64,000 nucleotides of DNA from Billgrantia saliphila (lineage in GTDB: Bacteria > Pseudomonadota > Gammaproteobacteria > Pseudomonadales > Halomonadaceae): the NCBI RefSeq assembly GCF_002930105.1, contig NZ_PJRN01000014.1:62001-126000 (forward strand), in the 5' to 3' direction. A model generated the notes under the pieces. That model was not told where the DNA came from and searched no databases. It worked only from the letters and a program-made list of their open reading frames with translations. Below, in pieces: positions 1 to 7,035 of the stretch (its first letter is position 1; the number at the start of each line of letters is the position of its first letter). A program made the translations under genes and the position numbers.

Positions 1-111
1 CCCCTTGTAGCGAACCTTCCGGTGGCCGAAGAGGTCCTTGATGACATGCAGCGTGTGCTCCACCTTGGCGCGGATGCTGGCTTGGCCTTCTCGATCGACA
101 TGGCAGCATGT
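1..111 (-). pseudogene. IS5-family transposase C-terminal remnant
   Basis: The minus strand encodes a stretch reading REGQASIRAKVEHTLHVIKD and then LFGHRKVRYKG, which matches the conserved C-terminal region of IS5-family transposases (RAKVEH...KVRYRG). An in-frame TGA at 112-114 interrupts it on the N-terminal side, and the C-terminus runs off the window start. Only about 35 residues of a protein that is normally near 300 are visible, so I read it as a decayed insertion-sequence fragment. It marks the left edge as an accessory region. Confidence 0.6.
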
Positions 112-213
112 TCACGGGCCTGCCTCTGCATATCTCTGCCTAGAGGGAGCTGTCTCGACAGGCGCTGTGACCCGTGATATCCAGTGTGCTTGCTACAGCA
201 GCGGGATGACGTC

Positions 214-372
214 ATGGCCTTTCATAACCCGGATCCGAAAATGCGTGATATCGAGCAGCGCAATGCCCGGTTGCGCGCCGGATTCCTTGCCCAGCTGTTT
301 GCCGATGTCTGGCGTGGATTTCGCAAGGCCTTGTCACGTCCCCGATTCCGGCGCCGTCGGCGTCAACCTTGA
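214..372 (+). CDS. small hypothetical protein (52 aa)
   Basis: I do not recognise a family. Starting at the ATG at 214 it encodes a 52-residue protein with an acidic/amphipathic N-terminal half (NPDPKMRDIEQRNARLRAGF), a short hydrophobic helix around LAQLFADVWRGF, and a very basic tail ending RPRFRRRRRQP. This pattern of an amphipathic helix plus an arginine-rich tail is common in small proteobacterial proteins of unknown role. The ribosome-binding site is weak. It could be spurious, since high-GC DNA gives arginine-rich reading frames easily. Confidence 0.35.
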   Translation: MAFHNPDPKMRDIEQRNARLRAGFLAQLFADVWRGFRKALSRPRFRRRRRQP

Positions 373-417
373 GGCTGGCATAGTCACCGCGACAGCTCAC
401 TCCGGCAGGGGCATCTC

Positions 418-1599
418 ATGAACCATCCAACCAGCGACGTGCAGGCATTTGAAGCCCACGCAAGTGAGGCTGAGCTCGACGACCTGCGCGCGCGACTGGC
501 CGCGGCACGGCTACCGGAGGTCGAGACGGTCTATCGCGCCGCGCCCGACCCTCGCCGTTGGGAACAAGGCGTTCCTCTCGCCGACCTCGTCGATGTCGTG
601 AACTACTGGCGCACCGAGTACGACTGGCGGTCGTTCGAGGCGCGCCTTAACCGTATCGGCCAGTTCCGCACGACGATCGATGATCTCGGCATCCACTTCC
701 TGCACCGCCGATCCGCACGCGCCGATGCCACGCCTCTGATCCTGACGCACGGCTGGCCAGGCAGCATTGCCGAGTTCATCGATGTCGTCGACGAACTGGC
801 AGATCCGAAAGCTGCGGACGCGCCGGCGTTCCACGTCGTGGTCCCCTCGCTGCCGGGCTTTGGCTACAGCGACAAGCCGACTACCACCGGGTGGGGAGCC
901 GGAAAGATCGCGGCCGCCTGGGTGGAGCTGATGGGAAGGCTCGGCTACAGCAAGTTCGCAGCCCACGGGGGCGACTGGGGAGGGGTAATCACCACTGTCC
1001 TCGGCGGCAGGTTCCGGGCGCATGTACTCGGCATCCACACGACGTTGGCGCAGGCACCGCCCGGGTTGACCATGGATGGGCTTACGGCGGCCGAGCGCAA
1101 ATGGGCCGAGGACACGCGCGATTTCTGGCTCTACCGCGCAGCTTACGCGAAGCAGCAGGCGACCCGACCGCAGACCATCGGCTACTCGCTTGTCGACTCA
1201 CCCGTCGGGCTTCTTGCCTGGATCCTCGACAAGTTCGCCGAGTGGACAGATACCGAAGATAGCCCGTTCGAGACGATTTCCAGAGATCGCATTCTTGACG
1301 ACGTCACCCTGTACTGGCTGACGCAGACCGGCGCATCGTCGGCCCGCATTTACTACGAAAGCCACGGCGGAGTTAACTCGGTCGACCCCGAACTTCGGGT
1401 CGATGTCCCGTCAGCAATCACTATCTATCCCCGCGACATCGAGAAGTGTCCGCGCCCCTGGGCAGAGCAGAGGTACCGACAGATCGTGCGCTGGAGAACG
1501 GCCGAACGCGGGGGGCATTTTCCGTCACTTGAGGCTCCCGAGTCTTTCGTCAAGGACCTGCAAGAAGGCCTCGCGACTGTGCTGGCCGCTAATCGGTGA
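418..1599 (+). CDS. epoxide hydrolase (EHN-domain alpha/beta hydrolase)
   Basis: Likely opens epoxide rings to vicinal diols in the cytoplasm, a detoxification or catabolic role. The 393-aa protein has an N-terminal epoxide-hydrolase segment (residues about 8-115, with the WRTEYDWRSFEARLN signature) and then an alpha/beta-hydrolase core. Visible motifs are the oxyanion motif HGWPGS at 111-116, the nucleophile in HGGDWGG (Asp186) and the catalytic His367 in GGHFPSLEAPE near the C-terminus. Length matches microsomal-type bacterial epoxide hydrolases. A purine-rich AGGGG lies upstream of the ATG. It stands alone in the accessory left end near an IS remnant, so it could be acquired. The substrate cannot be told from sequence. 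Confidence 0.85.
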   Translation: MNHPTSDVQAFEAHASEAELDDLRARLAAARLPEVETVYRAAPDPRRWEQGVPLADLVDVVNYWRTEYDWRSFEARLNRIGQFRTTIDDLGIHFLHRRSARADATPLILTHGWPGSIAEFIDVVDELADPKAADAPAFHVVVPSLPGFGYSDKPTTTGWGAGKIAAAWVELMGRLGYSKFAAHGGDWGGVITTVLGGRFRAHVLGIHTTLAQAPPGLTMDGLTAAERKWAEDTRDFWLYRAAYAKQQATRPQTIGYSLVDSPVGLLAWILDKFAEWTDTEDSPFETISRDRILDDVTLYWLTQTGASSARIYYESHGGVNSVDPELRVDVPSAITIYPRDIEKCPRPWAEQRYRQIVRWRTAERGGHFPSLEAPESFVKDLQEGLATVLAANR

Positions 1600-1758
1600 G
1601 CGCGGCTGGCAGCTGGAAGATTAATGACGACCTAGCCATGGGTGTTTAAGCCAGTCACGACCATGGCCTGATAGCCTAATGGCGCATGGCTGACGTCGGA
1701 ACCGACCAGGCCTTCGCGGGATTGCTTCCCGTGGCAGGCTAAAGGTTTTGGAGAGTGA

Positions 1759-2124
1759 ATGATTGCCAAGCGAGAACGCGGCAAGATGGAGCGACGATTG
1801 ACCGCTTCATTGACTCATGCCTGTGAGCAGGCCAAGCCCCTGCTGCCCGGCTTTTGCTGGCTGACGCACCGTGTCGATTACCAGCGCTTTCCCGAGAGCC
1901 TGGTGGTTACCTGGGTGTTCGACACCCACCCCAACCTGGCGAATGCGCTCAAGGGCGATGCCCGACGCTGCATCGCTGACCTGACCGCCGAGGCATTGGC
2001 CGAGGCCGGCCTCGATGTCGGCGACGCCTCGCGGCATCTCGATTTCGACAGCGAAGAAGCGTGCCAGCGGGAGCACGGCGGCGACTGGCGACGTCGGCTA
2101 CGCACCAAACCAACGAGGCATTGA
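1759..2124 (+). CDS. conserved hypothetical protein upstream of DUF1289
   Basis: A 121-aa protein I cannot assign. The middle part looks well ordered (FPESLVVTWVFDTH, then ALKGDARRCIADLTAEALAEAGL) and it ends in a basic tail. The start at 1759 is favoured by GGAG at 1750-1753 with a 5-nt gap; an internal ATG at 1786 is an alternative. Its stop codon directly abuts the ATG of the DUF1289 gene, so the two are very likely co-transcribed and translationally coupled. No transmembrane segment or signal peptide is visible. Confidence 0.6.
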   Translation: MIAKRERGKMERRLTASLTHACEQAKPLLPGFCWLTHRVDYQRFPESLVVTWVFDTHPNLANALKGDARRCIADLTAEALAEAGLDVGDASRHLDFDSEEACQREHGGDWRRRLRTKPTRH

Positions 2125-2301
2125 ATGGCGAAGAGTATCGAAAGCCCGTGTGTCTCGGTTTGCCAACTGAAAGGGGATCTGTGTATCGGCTGCGGCCGCA
2201 CGGTGGAAGAGATACGCCACTGGAAAGCCATGAAGCGACCGGAGAAGATAAAAACGGTGAAGCGTGCCGATGAGCGCTTGAAGAAAATATCGCGTGATTG
2301 A
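2125..2301 (+). CDS. DUF1289 family protein
   Basis: A 58-residue protein beginning directly after the stop of the upstream gene. It shows the DUF1289 pattern: SPCVSVCQLKGDLCIGCGRT followed by EEIRHW, that is four cysteines in a Cx3C...Cx2C arrangement (residues 9, 13, 20, 23), which suggests a small metal-binding (zinc or Fe-S) module. The C-terminal half is lysine/arginine rich. DUF1289 proteins are widespread in proteobacteria and have no firmly established function. The gene is short and easily missed by a 60-aa cutoff. Confidence 0.85.
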   Translation: MAKSIESPCVSVCQLKGDLCIGCGRTVEEIRHWKAMKRPEKIKTVKRADERLKKISRD

Positions 2302-2554
2302 TCACAGCGACGACCTCGGCAAGCTGGTGCGCCAACTACGCAGGCACGGATAATCCCCAGGAGACTGACGCAGCAATCATTCTATCCACCCCTCAATTTT
2401 CGAATAATAATTCTAATTTTTGACTTCATTGCAGATTTATAATCTTAGTTATCAATGAATTACCGATTTTCTGGGAAGCACTGCTAAACTCCTCCCATGA
2501 CAGGCTCTGCCCCGCGGCGGCGCTTTCTGTATCTATATCGGCAGGGAGACCTTC

Positions 2555-3796
2555 ATGGCCCGCAATATCATCGTTCTTGGTGCCGGCATGGTCGGCGTAT
2601 CCGTGGCCTGGCATCTGGTGCGTCGCGGTCATGACGTCACGCTGGTGGACCGCCGCGAGCCGGGGCTTGAGACCTCCTTCGGCAATGCCGGCATCATCCA
2701 GCGCGAGGCGGTGCGCCCCTACGCCTTCCCCCGTGATATCGGCACCCTGCTGCGGGTGCTGCCCAACCGCAAGGTGGATATCCGCTACCGCCCCACCGGC
2801 ATGATGAACGCAGCGGGCCCGCTGTTGAACTACTGGCTGAACTCGAGCGGTAAGCGCTACGAGCGCATCGTAGGCGAGTGGGCGTCGCTGATCATGCGCT
2901 GCCAGGATGCCCACGCGCCGATGATCGAAGCCGCCAGCGCCGAGGCGCTGGTGGGCAAGGGCGGCTGGCTGGAGCTTTACCGCACCCGCAAGGAGTTCGA
3001 GGAACGCCAGGAAACGGCCCGGGAGAACCACGAGCGCTTCGGGGTTACGTATGAGGTGCTTGACGCCGAGGCGCTCTACGCCAAGGAGCCGCATCTGGGC
3101 AAGGGGCTGATCGGGGCGATCCACTGGACGCAGCCCTGGATGGTCTCGGACCCGGGCGGCCTGGTGCAGGCCTACGCCCGCAGCTTCGCCGAACAGGGCG
3201 GCCGTGTGATGCAGGCCAGCGTCGAGGACGTGCTCCAGGGTGAGGGCGGCTGGCGTGTCAAGACCAGCGAGGGCGCCCTGGAGGCGGATGAAGTGGTGGT
3301 GGCCCTAGGACCCTGGGCCGGAGAACTGCTGGCGAGGCTGGGCATGAAAGTGCCGCTTTTCGTGAAGCGCGGCTACCACATGCACTACTCCGCCGAAGAG
3401 GGAGCCCAGCTCAACCACTGGGTAATGGATGCCGAGAAGGGCTTCCTGCTCGAACCGATGCGCGCCGGAATTCGCCTGACCACCGGCGCCGAACTTGCCG
3501 ACCTGGAGTCGCCGCCCCAGTACAACCAGTTGGCCGCCGCCGAGAGGGTGGCACGCAAGCTGTTCCCGCTGGGCAAGCGTCGCGACAGCCAGCCCTGGAA
3601 AGGCGCCCGCCCCTGCCTGCCCGACATGAAGCCGGTGATCGGCCCCGCCCCCGGCAAGTCGGGGCTGTGGCTCGCCTTCGGCCACGGCCATCAGGGCTTT
3701 ACCCTGGGCCCGGCCACCGGCGAGCTACTCGCCCAGATGATGGATGGCGAAGAACCCGCGGTGGATATGGCCCCGTTCCGCGTCGATCGCTTCTGA
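2555..3796 (+). CDS. FAD-dependent oxidoreductase, D-amino-acid dehydrogenase (DadA)-like
   Basis: A DAO-family flavoenzyme of 413 aa that probably oxidises an amino or imino acid. The N-terminal dinucleotide-binding motif (IVLGAGMVGVSVAWHL, residues 6-21) is followed by LVDRRE, the acidic end of beta-2 that binds the FAD ribose. The C-terminal FAD-contact region contains RPCLPDMKPVIGPAP and GHGHQGFTLGPATGEL. The length matches DadA (about 410-430 aa). A GGGAG ribosome-binding site precedes the ATG, and a strong terminator follows at 3815. The last third of the gene is repeated in degenerate form at 5769-6115, so this copy appears to be the functional one. DadA is the closest family, but the substrate may differ. 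Confidence 0.8.
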   Translation: MARNIIVLGAGMVGVSVAWHLVRRGHDVTLVDRREPGLETSFGNAGIIQREAVRPYAFPRDIGTLLRVLPNRKVDIRYRPTGMMNAAGPLLNYWLNSSGKRYERIVGEWASLIMRCQDAHAPMIEAASAEALVGKGGWLELYRTRKEFEERQETARENHERFGVTYEVLDAEALYAKEPHLGKGLIGAIHWTQPWMVSDPGGLVQAYARSFAEQGGRVMQASVEDVLQGEGGWRVKTSEGALEADEVVVALGPWAGELLARLGMKVPLFVKRGYHMHYSAEEGAQLNHWVMDAEKGFLLEPMRAGIRLTTGAELADLESPPQYNQLAAAERVARKLFPLGKRRDSQPWKGARPCLPDMKPVIGPAPGKSGLWLAFGHGHQGFTLGPATGELLAQMMDGEEPAVDMAPFRVDRF

Positions 3797-3935
3797 ATGT
3801 GAAGTCACTACGAGAGCGGGCGCCCTTGAGGCGCCCGCTTTTTGTAAACTCTCGCACCGGAATTGGCGCAGGAATACGCACCACTCCCCTGCCCACCATG
3901 GCTACTACCATTCGCCGCAGCGAAGAACTCGGTAC
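3431..3935 (+). repeat. direct repeat, copy 1 (3' part of the DadA-like gene plus downstream DNA)
   Basis: From about 3431 the sequence matches 5769 onward: the coding end of the flavoenzyme gene, the terminator, and recognisable similarity (CCCTGCCCAC, CATTCG..GCA..GAA) to about 3935 / 6250. The copies differ by scattered substitutions and one 19-bp deletion in copy 2. They flank the PAAR operon. Confidence 0.8.
3815..3843 (+). terminator. rho-independent terminator of the DadA-like gene
   Basis: AGCGGGCGCC / GGCGCCCGCT form a 10-bp GC-rich stem around a CTTGA loop, followed by a T run. It lies 18 nt after the stop codon. A decayed version (AGGCACCCTTGAGGCGCCCGC) sits at the same place after copy 2 near 6136-6160. 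Confidence 0.9.
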
Positions 3936-4161
3936 TAAGCCACCCCGGTATGGGCACATAGTTCTTGGTAGGTCGCTTAGTACTTGCCGCAAGCTACCTA
4001 AGCGATGACCGGAGTTGAATTGTTGGCACATTAGCTCTGTAAGATATTTCTCCGACTGCCGTAAGCGATCTCTCAAACTCTCACCCAGCGGTAGCCAAGG
4101 CGCCACAGCTAGCGATAATCAATACCGGCACAATGGCATGGGGACACAAGGAAGGAACGCA
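3844..4161. other. intergenic region ahead of the PAAR operon, with an inverted repeat
   Basis: About 320 bp without a convincing gene. Up to about 3935 it is still part of the direct repeat. It then holds a 9-bp inverted repeat, GTACTAAGC at 3932-3940 and GCTTAGTAC at 3975-3983, of unknown role, at the point where the similarity between the two repeat copies ends. The rest should hold the PAAR operon promoter. A clear ribosome-binding site (AAGGAAGGA) lies at 4148-4156. Confidence 0.5.
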
Positions 4162-4650
4162 ATGGATCTTGCGAAGATTGGCGATAAAGTAGTCTGTTCC
4201 TGCAAGGGTGGACCACATCGGATCGTTTCCGGGGCAAGCACAGCCACGGTGGATGGCATTCCCATCGCCAGAGTCGGTGACAAGAGTTCGTGTGGCGCCA
4301 GCATTACCTCCGGCGTGGCGTGGTATCCAATCGAGGGCTCAGCCGCAGCCATTAATGGCAGCGCCACTTCCTGTGGCGGTCAGGTAGTGACGGGCTGCAG
4401 CACTGAAGTCGGCTCGCCTAGTACGCCTGCGGCCAGCATGCTCAGCGAGCTACCCAAACGCTACAATGAGCGGTTCCGCCTTGTCGATGCCGCCGGCGAC
4501 CCCGTGTCAGATATGGAGTACCTGATCGTTCGGGAGAATGGAGAGCGGATCAGCGGTGTCAGCGACGCCCAAGGCTTAACGCATTTGGTCCCCGACCATG
4601 ATAAACCCGAGAAGCTCAAAGTCTATATCAAGGGGGTTCGCACGGCATGA
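4162..4650 (+). CDS. PAAR-domain protein with transthyretin-like C-terminal extension
   Basis: PAAR proteins form the sharp tip on the VgrG spike of a type VI secretion apparatus and can carry or recruit effectors. From the ATG at 4162 (AAGGAAGGA upstream) the protein has 162 residues. Residues about 1-88 are the PAAR repeat region (KIGDKVVCSCKGG, VDGIPIARVGDKSSCG, INGSATSCGGQVVTG). Residues about 100-160 resemble a beta-rich carboxypeptidase-regulatory/transthyretin-like tail (FRLVDAAGDPVSDMEYLIV...GVSDAQGLT), which in known PAAR proteins acts as a docking extension. No toxin domain is fused. It overlaps the next gene by 4 nt (ATGA). No other T6SS gene is in the window, so this is an orphan cargo module if functional. 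Confidence 0.85.
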   Translation: MDLAKIGDKVVCSCKGGPHRIVSGASTATVDGIPIARVGDKSSCGASITSGVAWYPIEGSAAAINGSATSCGGQVVTGCSTEVGSPSTPAASMLSELPKRYNERFRLVDAAGDPVSDMEYLIVRENGERISGVSDAQGLTHLVPDHDKPEKLKVYIKGVRTA

Positions 4651-5180
4651 GTGAAGTACCTTCTACCTCAAGTACAAGTAGCTATACGTTACTCGGCGAA
4701 TTTCTTACTACCTTGACTACCGATATTGAGCCAAAAAACATCGAAGTGCCCACACTGGAGTATCGCGAGCTCTCCGTTCCATTCCTCGAAACCAAACGCG
4801 ACTACATGTTTGCCGAGGGCGTAGGCATTCATGCCACTTACAATCTACGAGGCCATGTCACGCTGCGTGACAACACATTAAGCGTTAGCGCCATGGGCAG
4901 AACTGCTGCCAGCCACCTCGGCTCTGTCGATTGGTTCGTATCTGCCACACTTCGCCATGGCCCCCTAACTATTGCCAACCAGAATCTCGAGCGAGGGGGC
5001 ATTTCCGCTTGGCCTGATGACGACTTCACCCCCATCGGCCATGCTACCTTCACGCTGCCTATGCCGCCCCGCCGCCTGACACTTCAACTTACCGGTGGCT
5101 ACTACTTTTCCAGCGGCCCAGGTAACTTGGCCTCCCGCACGACAAGCATCACTTTCGAGATCGAGGCCGAACCGCGATGA
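4647..5180 (+). CDS. unknown protein encoded between PAAR and lipoprotein
   Basis: A 177-aa protein with no family I recognise. It lacks a signal peptide and transmembrane segments. It looks beta-rich: alternating hydrophobic/polar stretches such as HATYNLRGHVTLRDNTLSVS and GHATFTLPMPPRRLTLQLTG, ending in TSITFEIEAEPR. The ATGA overlaps on both sides tie it to the PAAR gene and the lipoprotein gene. By position it is the candidate cargo effector or an effector adaptor, but no catalytic motif supports a toxin. A structural or immunity-related role is equally possible. Confidence 0.6.
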   Translation: MSEVPSTSSTSSYTLLGEFLTTLTTDIEPKNIEVPTLEYRELSVPFLETKRDYMFAEGVGIHATYNLRGHVTLRDNTLSVSAMGRTAASHLGSVDWFVSATLRHGPLTIANQNLERGGISAWPDDDFTPIGHATFTLPMPPRRLTLQLTGGYYFSSGPGNLASRTTSITFEIEAEPR

Positions 5181-5743
5181 AGAAAATCCTACTTGTTGCG
5201 ATGATCGCTATGCTGCTCACCGCCTGTTCATCGGCCAAAGGTGAGCCTCCGGCGCACTACCTAGAGCGCGCCAATGCAGCACTCATCGAAGCACGTGGCG
5301 ATGCTAACCAGCTCGAGGATGTGCTCACGATCTACGATGAGGGGCTCGAACAGCACCCAAACGACACCGACCTTCTCACTAGCCGCGCACAGCTAAACGC
5401 CAGCCTTGGCCACTACGCAGCGGCCAAGGCTGACCTGGATGTTCTGAAAGAAGGAGAGTTACACAAGGAAGGGAGGCTGATGCGCTGCATGCTGCAAGAA
5501 CGTTTGGAGGGAGCCACGACGGAAACCCTAGCCTGCTATGCAGAAGTGGAGAGTGACTATGCCAGCGAAATCAGCGCCCTCCCGGATGCTAACCACGTCC
5601 TGGCGGCTCGCCTGGCCGAATCGCCCGAGGCTGTCCCCCTGCTAGAGGAGTGGCAGGCGAGCGACGATCCGATGAAGAACTCAATGGTGGAAGAGATACT
5701 GGAGATGGAGCGGGAAGAACTGATTCAGATGCTATTACCTTAA
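5177..5743 (+). CDS. outer-membrane-type lipoprotein with TPR-like helices (candidate immunity protein)
   Basis: The 188-aa product begins MKKILLVAMIAMLLTACSS, a type II signal peptide with lipobox LTAC (lipidated Cys17). Ser at +2 favours the outer membrane. The mature part is acidic and helical, with a tetratricopeptide-like stretch (IYDEGLEQHPNDTDLLTSRAQ, then LNASLGHYAAAKADLDVLKEG). Periplasmic lipoproteins encoded last in PAAR operons are often immunity proteins; that role is inferred from position only. It overlaps the upstream gene by 4 nt. Immediately after its stop the truncated flavoenzyme repeat begins. Confidence 0.7.
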   Translation: MKKILLVAMIAMLLTACSSAKGEPPAHYLERANAALIEARGDANQLEDVLTIYDEGLEQHPNDTDLLTSRAQLNASLGHYAAAKADLDVLKEGELHKEGRLMRCMLQERLEGATTETLACYAEVESDYASEISALPDANHVLAARLAESPEAVPLLEEWQASDDPMKNSMVEEILEMEREELIQMLLP

Positions 5744-5768
5744 TGGCTTATCAGCGCCAAGAAAGCAC

Positions 5769-6115
5769 GCCGAGAAGGGGTTCCTGCTCGAGCCGATGCG
5801 CGCCGGGATTCGCCTGACCACCGGTGCCGAGCTTGCCGACCTGGACTCGCCGCCCCAGTACAAGCAGCTGGCCGCCGCCGAGAAGGTGGCACGCAAGCTG
5901 TTCGCAGCCAGCCCTGGAAAGGCGCCCGCCCCTGCCTGCCCGACATGAAGCCGGTGATCGGCCCTGCCCCCGACAAGGCGGGGCTGTGGCTCGCCTTCGG
6001 CCACGGCCACCAGGGCTTTACCCTGGGCCCGGCCACCGGCGAACTGCTCGCCCAGATGATGGATGGCGAAGAGCCCGCGGTGGATATGGCCCCGTTCCGT
6101 GTCGATCGCTTCTGA
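5769..6115 (+). pseudogene. truncated, frameshifted second copy of the DadA-like gene 3' end
   Basis: Similar at the nucleotide level to 3431-3796 of the intact flavoenzyme gene, starting abruptly at GCCGAGAAGG and ending at the corresponding TGA. A 19-bp segment present in copy 1 (within CTGTTC...GCGACAGCC) is missing, which shifts the frame, and there are scattered substitutions, many at third positions. The first two thirds of the gene are absent. It can therefore encode no enzyme. It is direct repeat copy 2 flanking the PAAR operon and probably records an insertion or recombination event. Confidence 0.85.
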
Positions 6116-6262
6116 GTCCGAAATCACTTCGAATGCAGGCACCCTTGAGGCGCCCGCTTTATTCAGATTGTCTTACTTGCTGGACGCAACTCAGGATACC
6201 TATGACTACCCTGCCCACTAGCCACCATCATTCGGCACAACGAATAACTTGGCATATGTCAG

Positions 6263-6310
6263 GTAAATACTATCACTGTACAGGCATGAAGTGTGACGTA
6301 TAGTATTTAC
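6263..6310. repeat. inverted repeat between the pseudogene and the DUF2290 gene
   Basis: GTAAATACTAT at 6263-6273 and ATAGTATTTAC at 6300-6310 are perfect 11-bp inverted arms around 26 nt. It lies just downstream of the minus-strand DUF2290 gene and at the junction from GC-rich to AT-rich DNA. It could be a transcript-end structure (no good T run is seen) or an element boundary. Confidence 0.5.
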
Positions 6311-6336
6311 GCCGCCCAACAAGAATATATACTTTC

Positions 6337-7035
6337 TCATCTTCCCAAACGAACTTCATCCCCAACATCTAAGTATATATCTTCATGCTCATCAACACAT
6401 GTTTTTCTGTTATAGGAATGCCTCACAGCATCTCTAAAACCTGACCTCGCCGATAGCGATACATACCAGTCAGAATACAAAGAACGCAAGATCATTGTAA
6501 AGAAGCCGAAAGGCAAACATATTGATTTAGCGGATAAACGAAATTCATTCAAAGCGCCGAACTGCAGATGCAGCTTAGAGTGGCTTACAACTTCGTGATC
6601 ATAATCCACCCGTAGGTGTGAATTTTTTCCAGGATAGAACCCAGAACCAGAATCGATATCTTCAAGCATAGAAAAATAGACTTCTGAAAGGGCCTCTGAT
6701 GCAGTATCTATGTAAGTCTCTATCTCATCCTGTTTCTCTTCAATCAACATAGGGGCCGGATAAAATGCCAATCTCGCTTTCTTCAAATCGCCCCCATCAT
6801 AAAAGCTGTAATAAAACTGAAAGAAACTACCATCTGTCAACAAAAAGCTAAATTGTTGGGCGTCTATCAAGAGCTGGTACTCCCGAGGATAACAAACCCT
6901 TTTAGCAATTCCAGCAGAGTAATAATACCAACTTATCTCTCTATCCTTTTTGTAGACGCGGCTATCAGCAAGGATGTCCCCATAGAGCTTACCTATACTG
7001 TTCAAACTTTGCTCAACCGCACCAATACTACTCAT
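6337..7035 (-). CDS. DUF2290 family protein
   Basis: A 232-aa protein with the hallmarks of DUF2290: a YQLLIDAQQFSFLLTDGSFFQF segment followed by RLAFYPAP, a central RVDYD...HSKLHLQFG, and a C-terminal PFGFFTMILRSLYSDWY. The family's biochemical function is not established as far as I know. The ATG at 7035 follows AGAGGGG by 8 nt and overlaps the helicase stop by 8 nt, so the two genes are coupled; a TTG at 7041 is an alternative. The DNA is clearly AT-rich and its codon use differs from the surrounding core genes, which suggests transfer. Pairing with a helicase suggests a defence or DNA-processing system (inference). Confidence 0.75.
   Translation of the reverse strand: MSSIGAVEQSLNSIGKLYGDILADSRVYKKDREISWYYYSAGIAKRVCYPREYQLLIDAQQFSFLLTDGSFFQFYYSFYDGGDLKKARLAFYPAPMLIEEKQDEIETYIDTASEALSEVYFSMLEDIDSGSGFYPGKNSHLRVDYDHEVVSHSKLHLQFGALNEFRLSAKSICLPFGFFTMILRSLYSDWYVSLSARSGFRDAVRHSYNRKTCVDEHEDIYLDVGDEVRLGR

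Noticed and set aside
2401..2450. A TTGACT...TATAAT promoter ahead of the DadA-like gene
   Set aside because: The spacer is only 12 bp, too short for a sigma-70 promoter; the AT-rich region may still hold another one.
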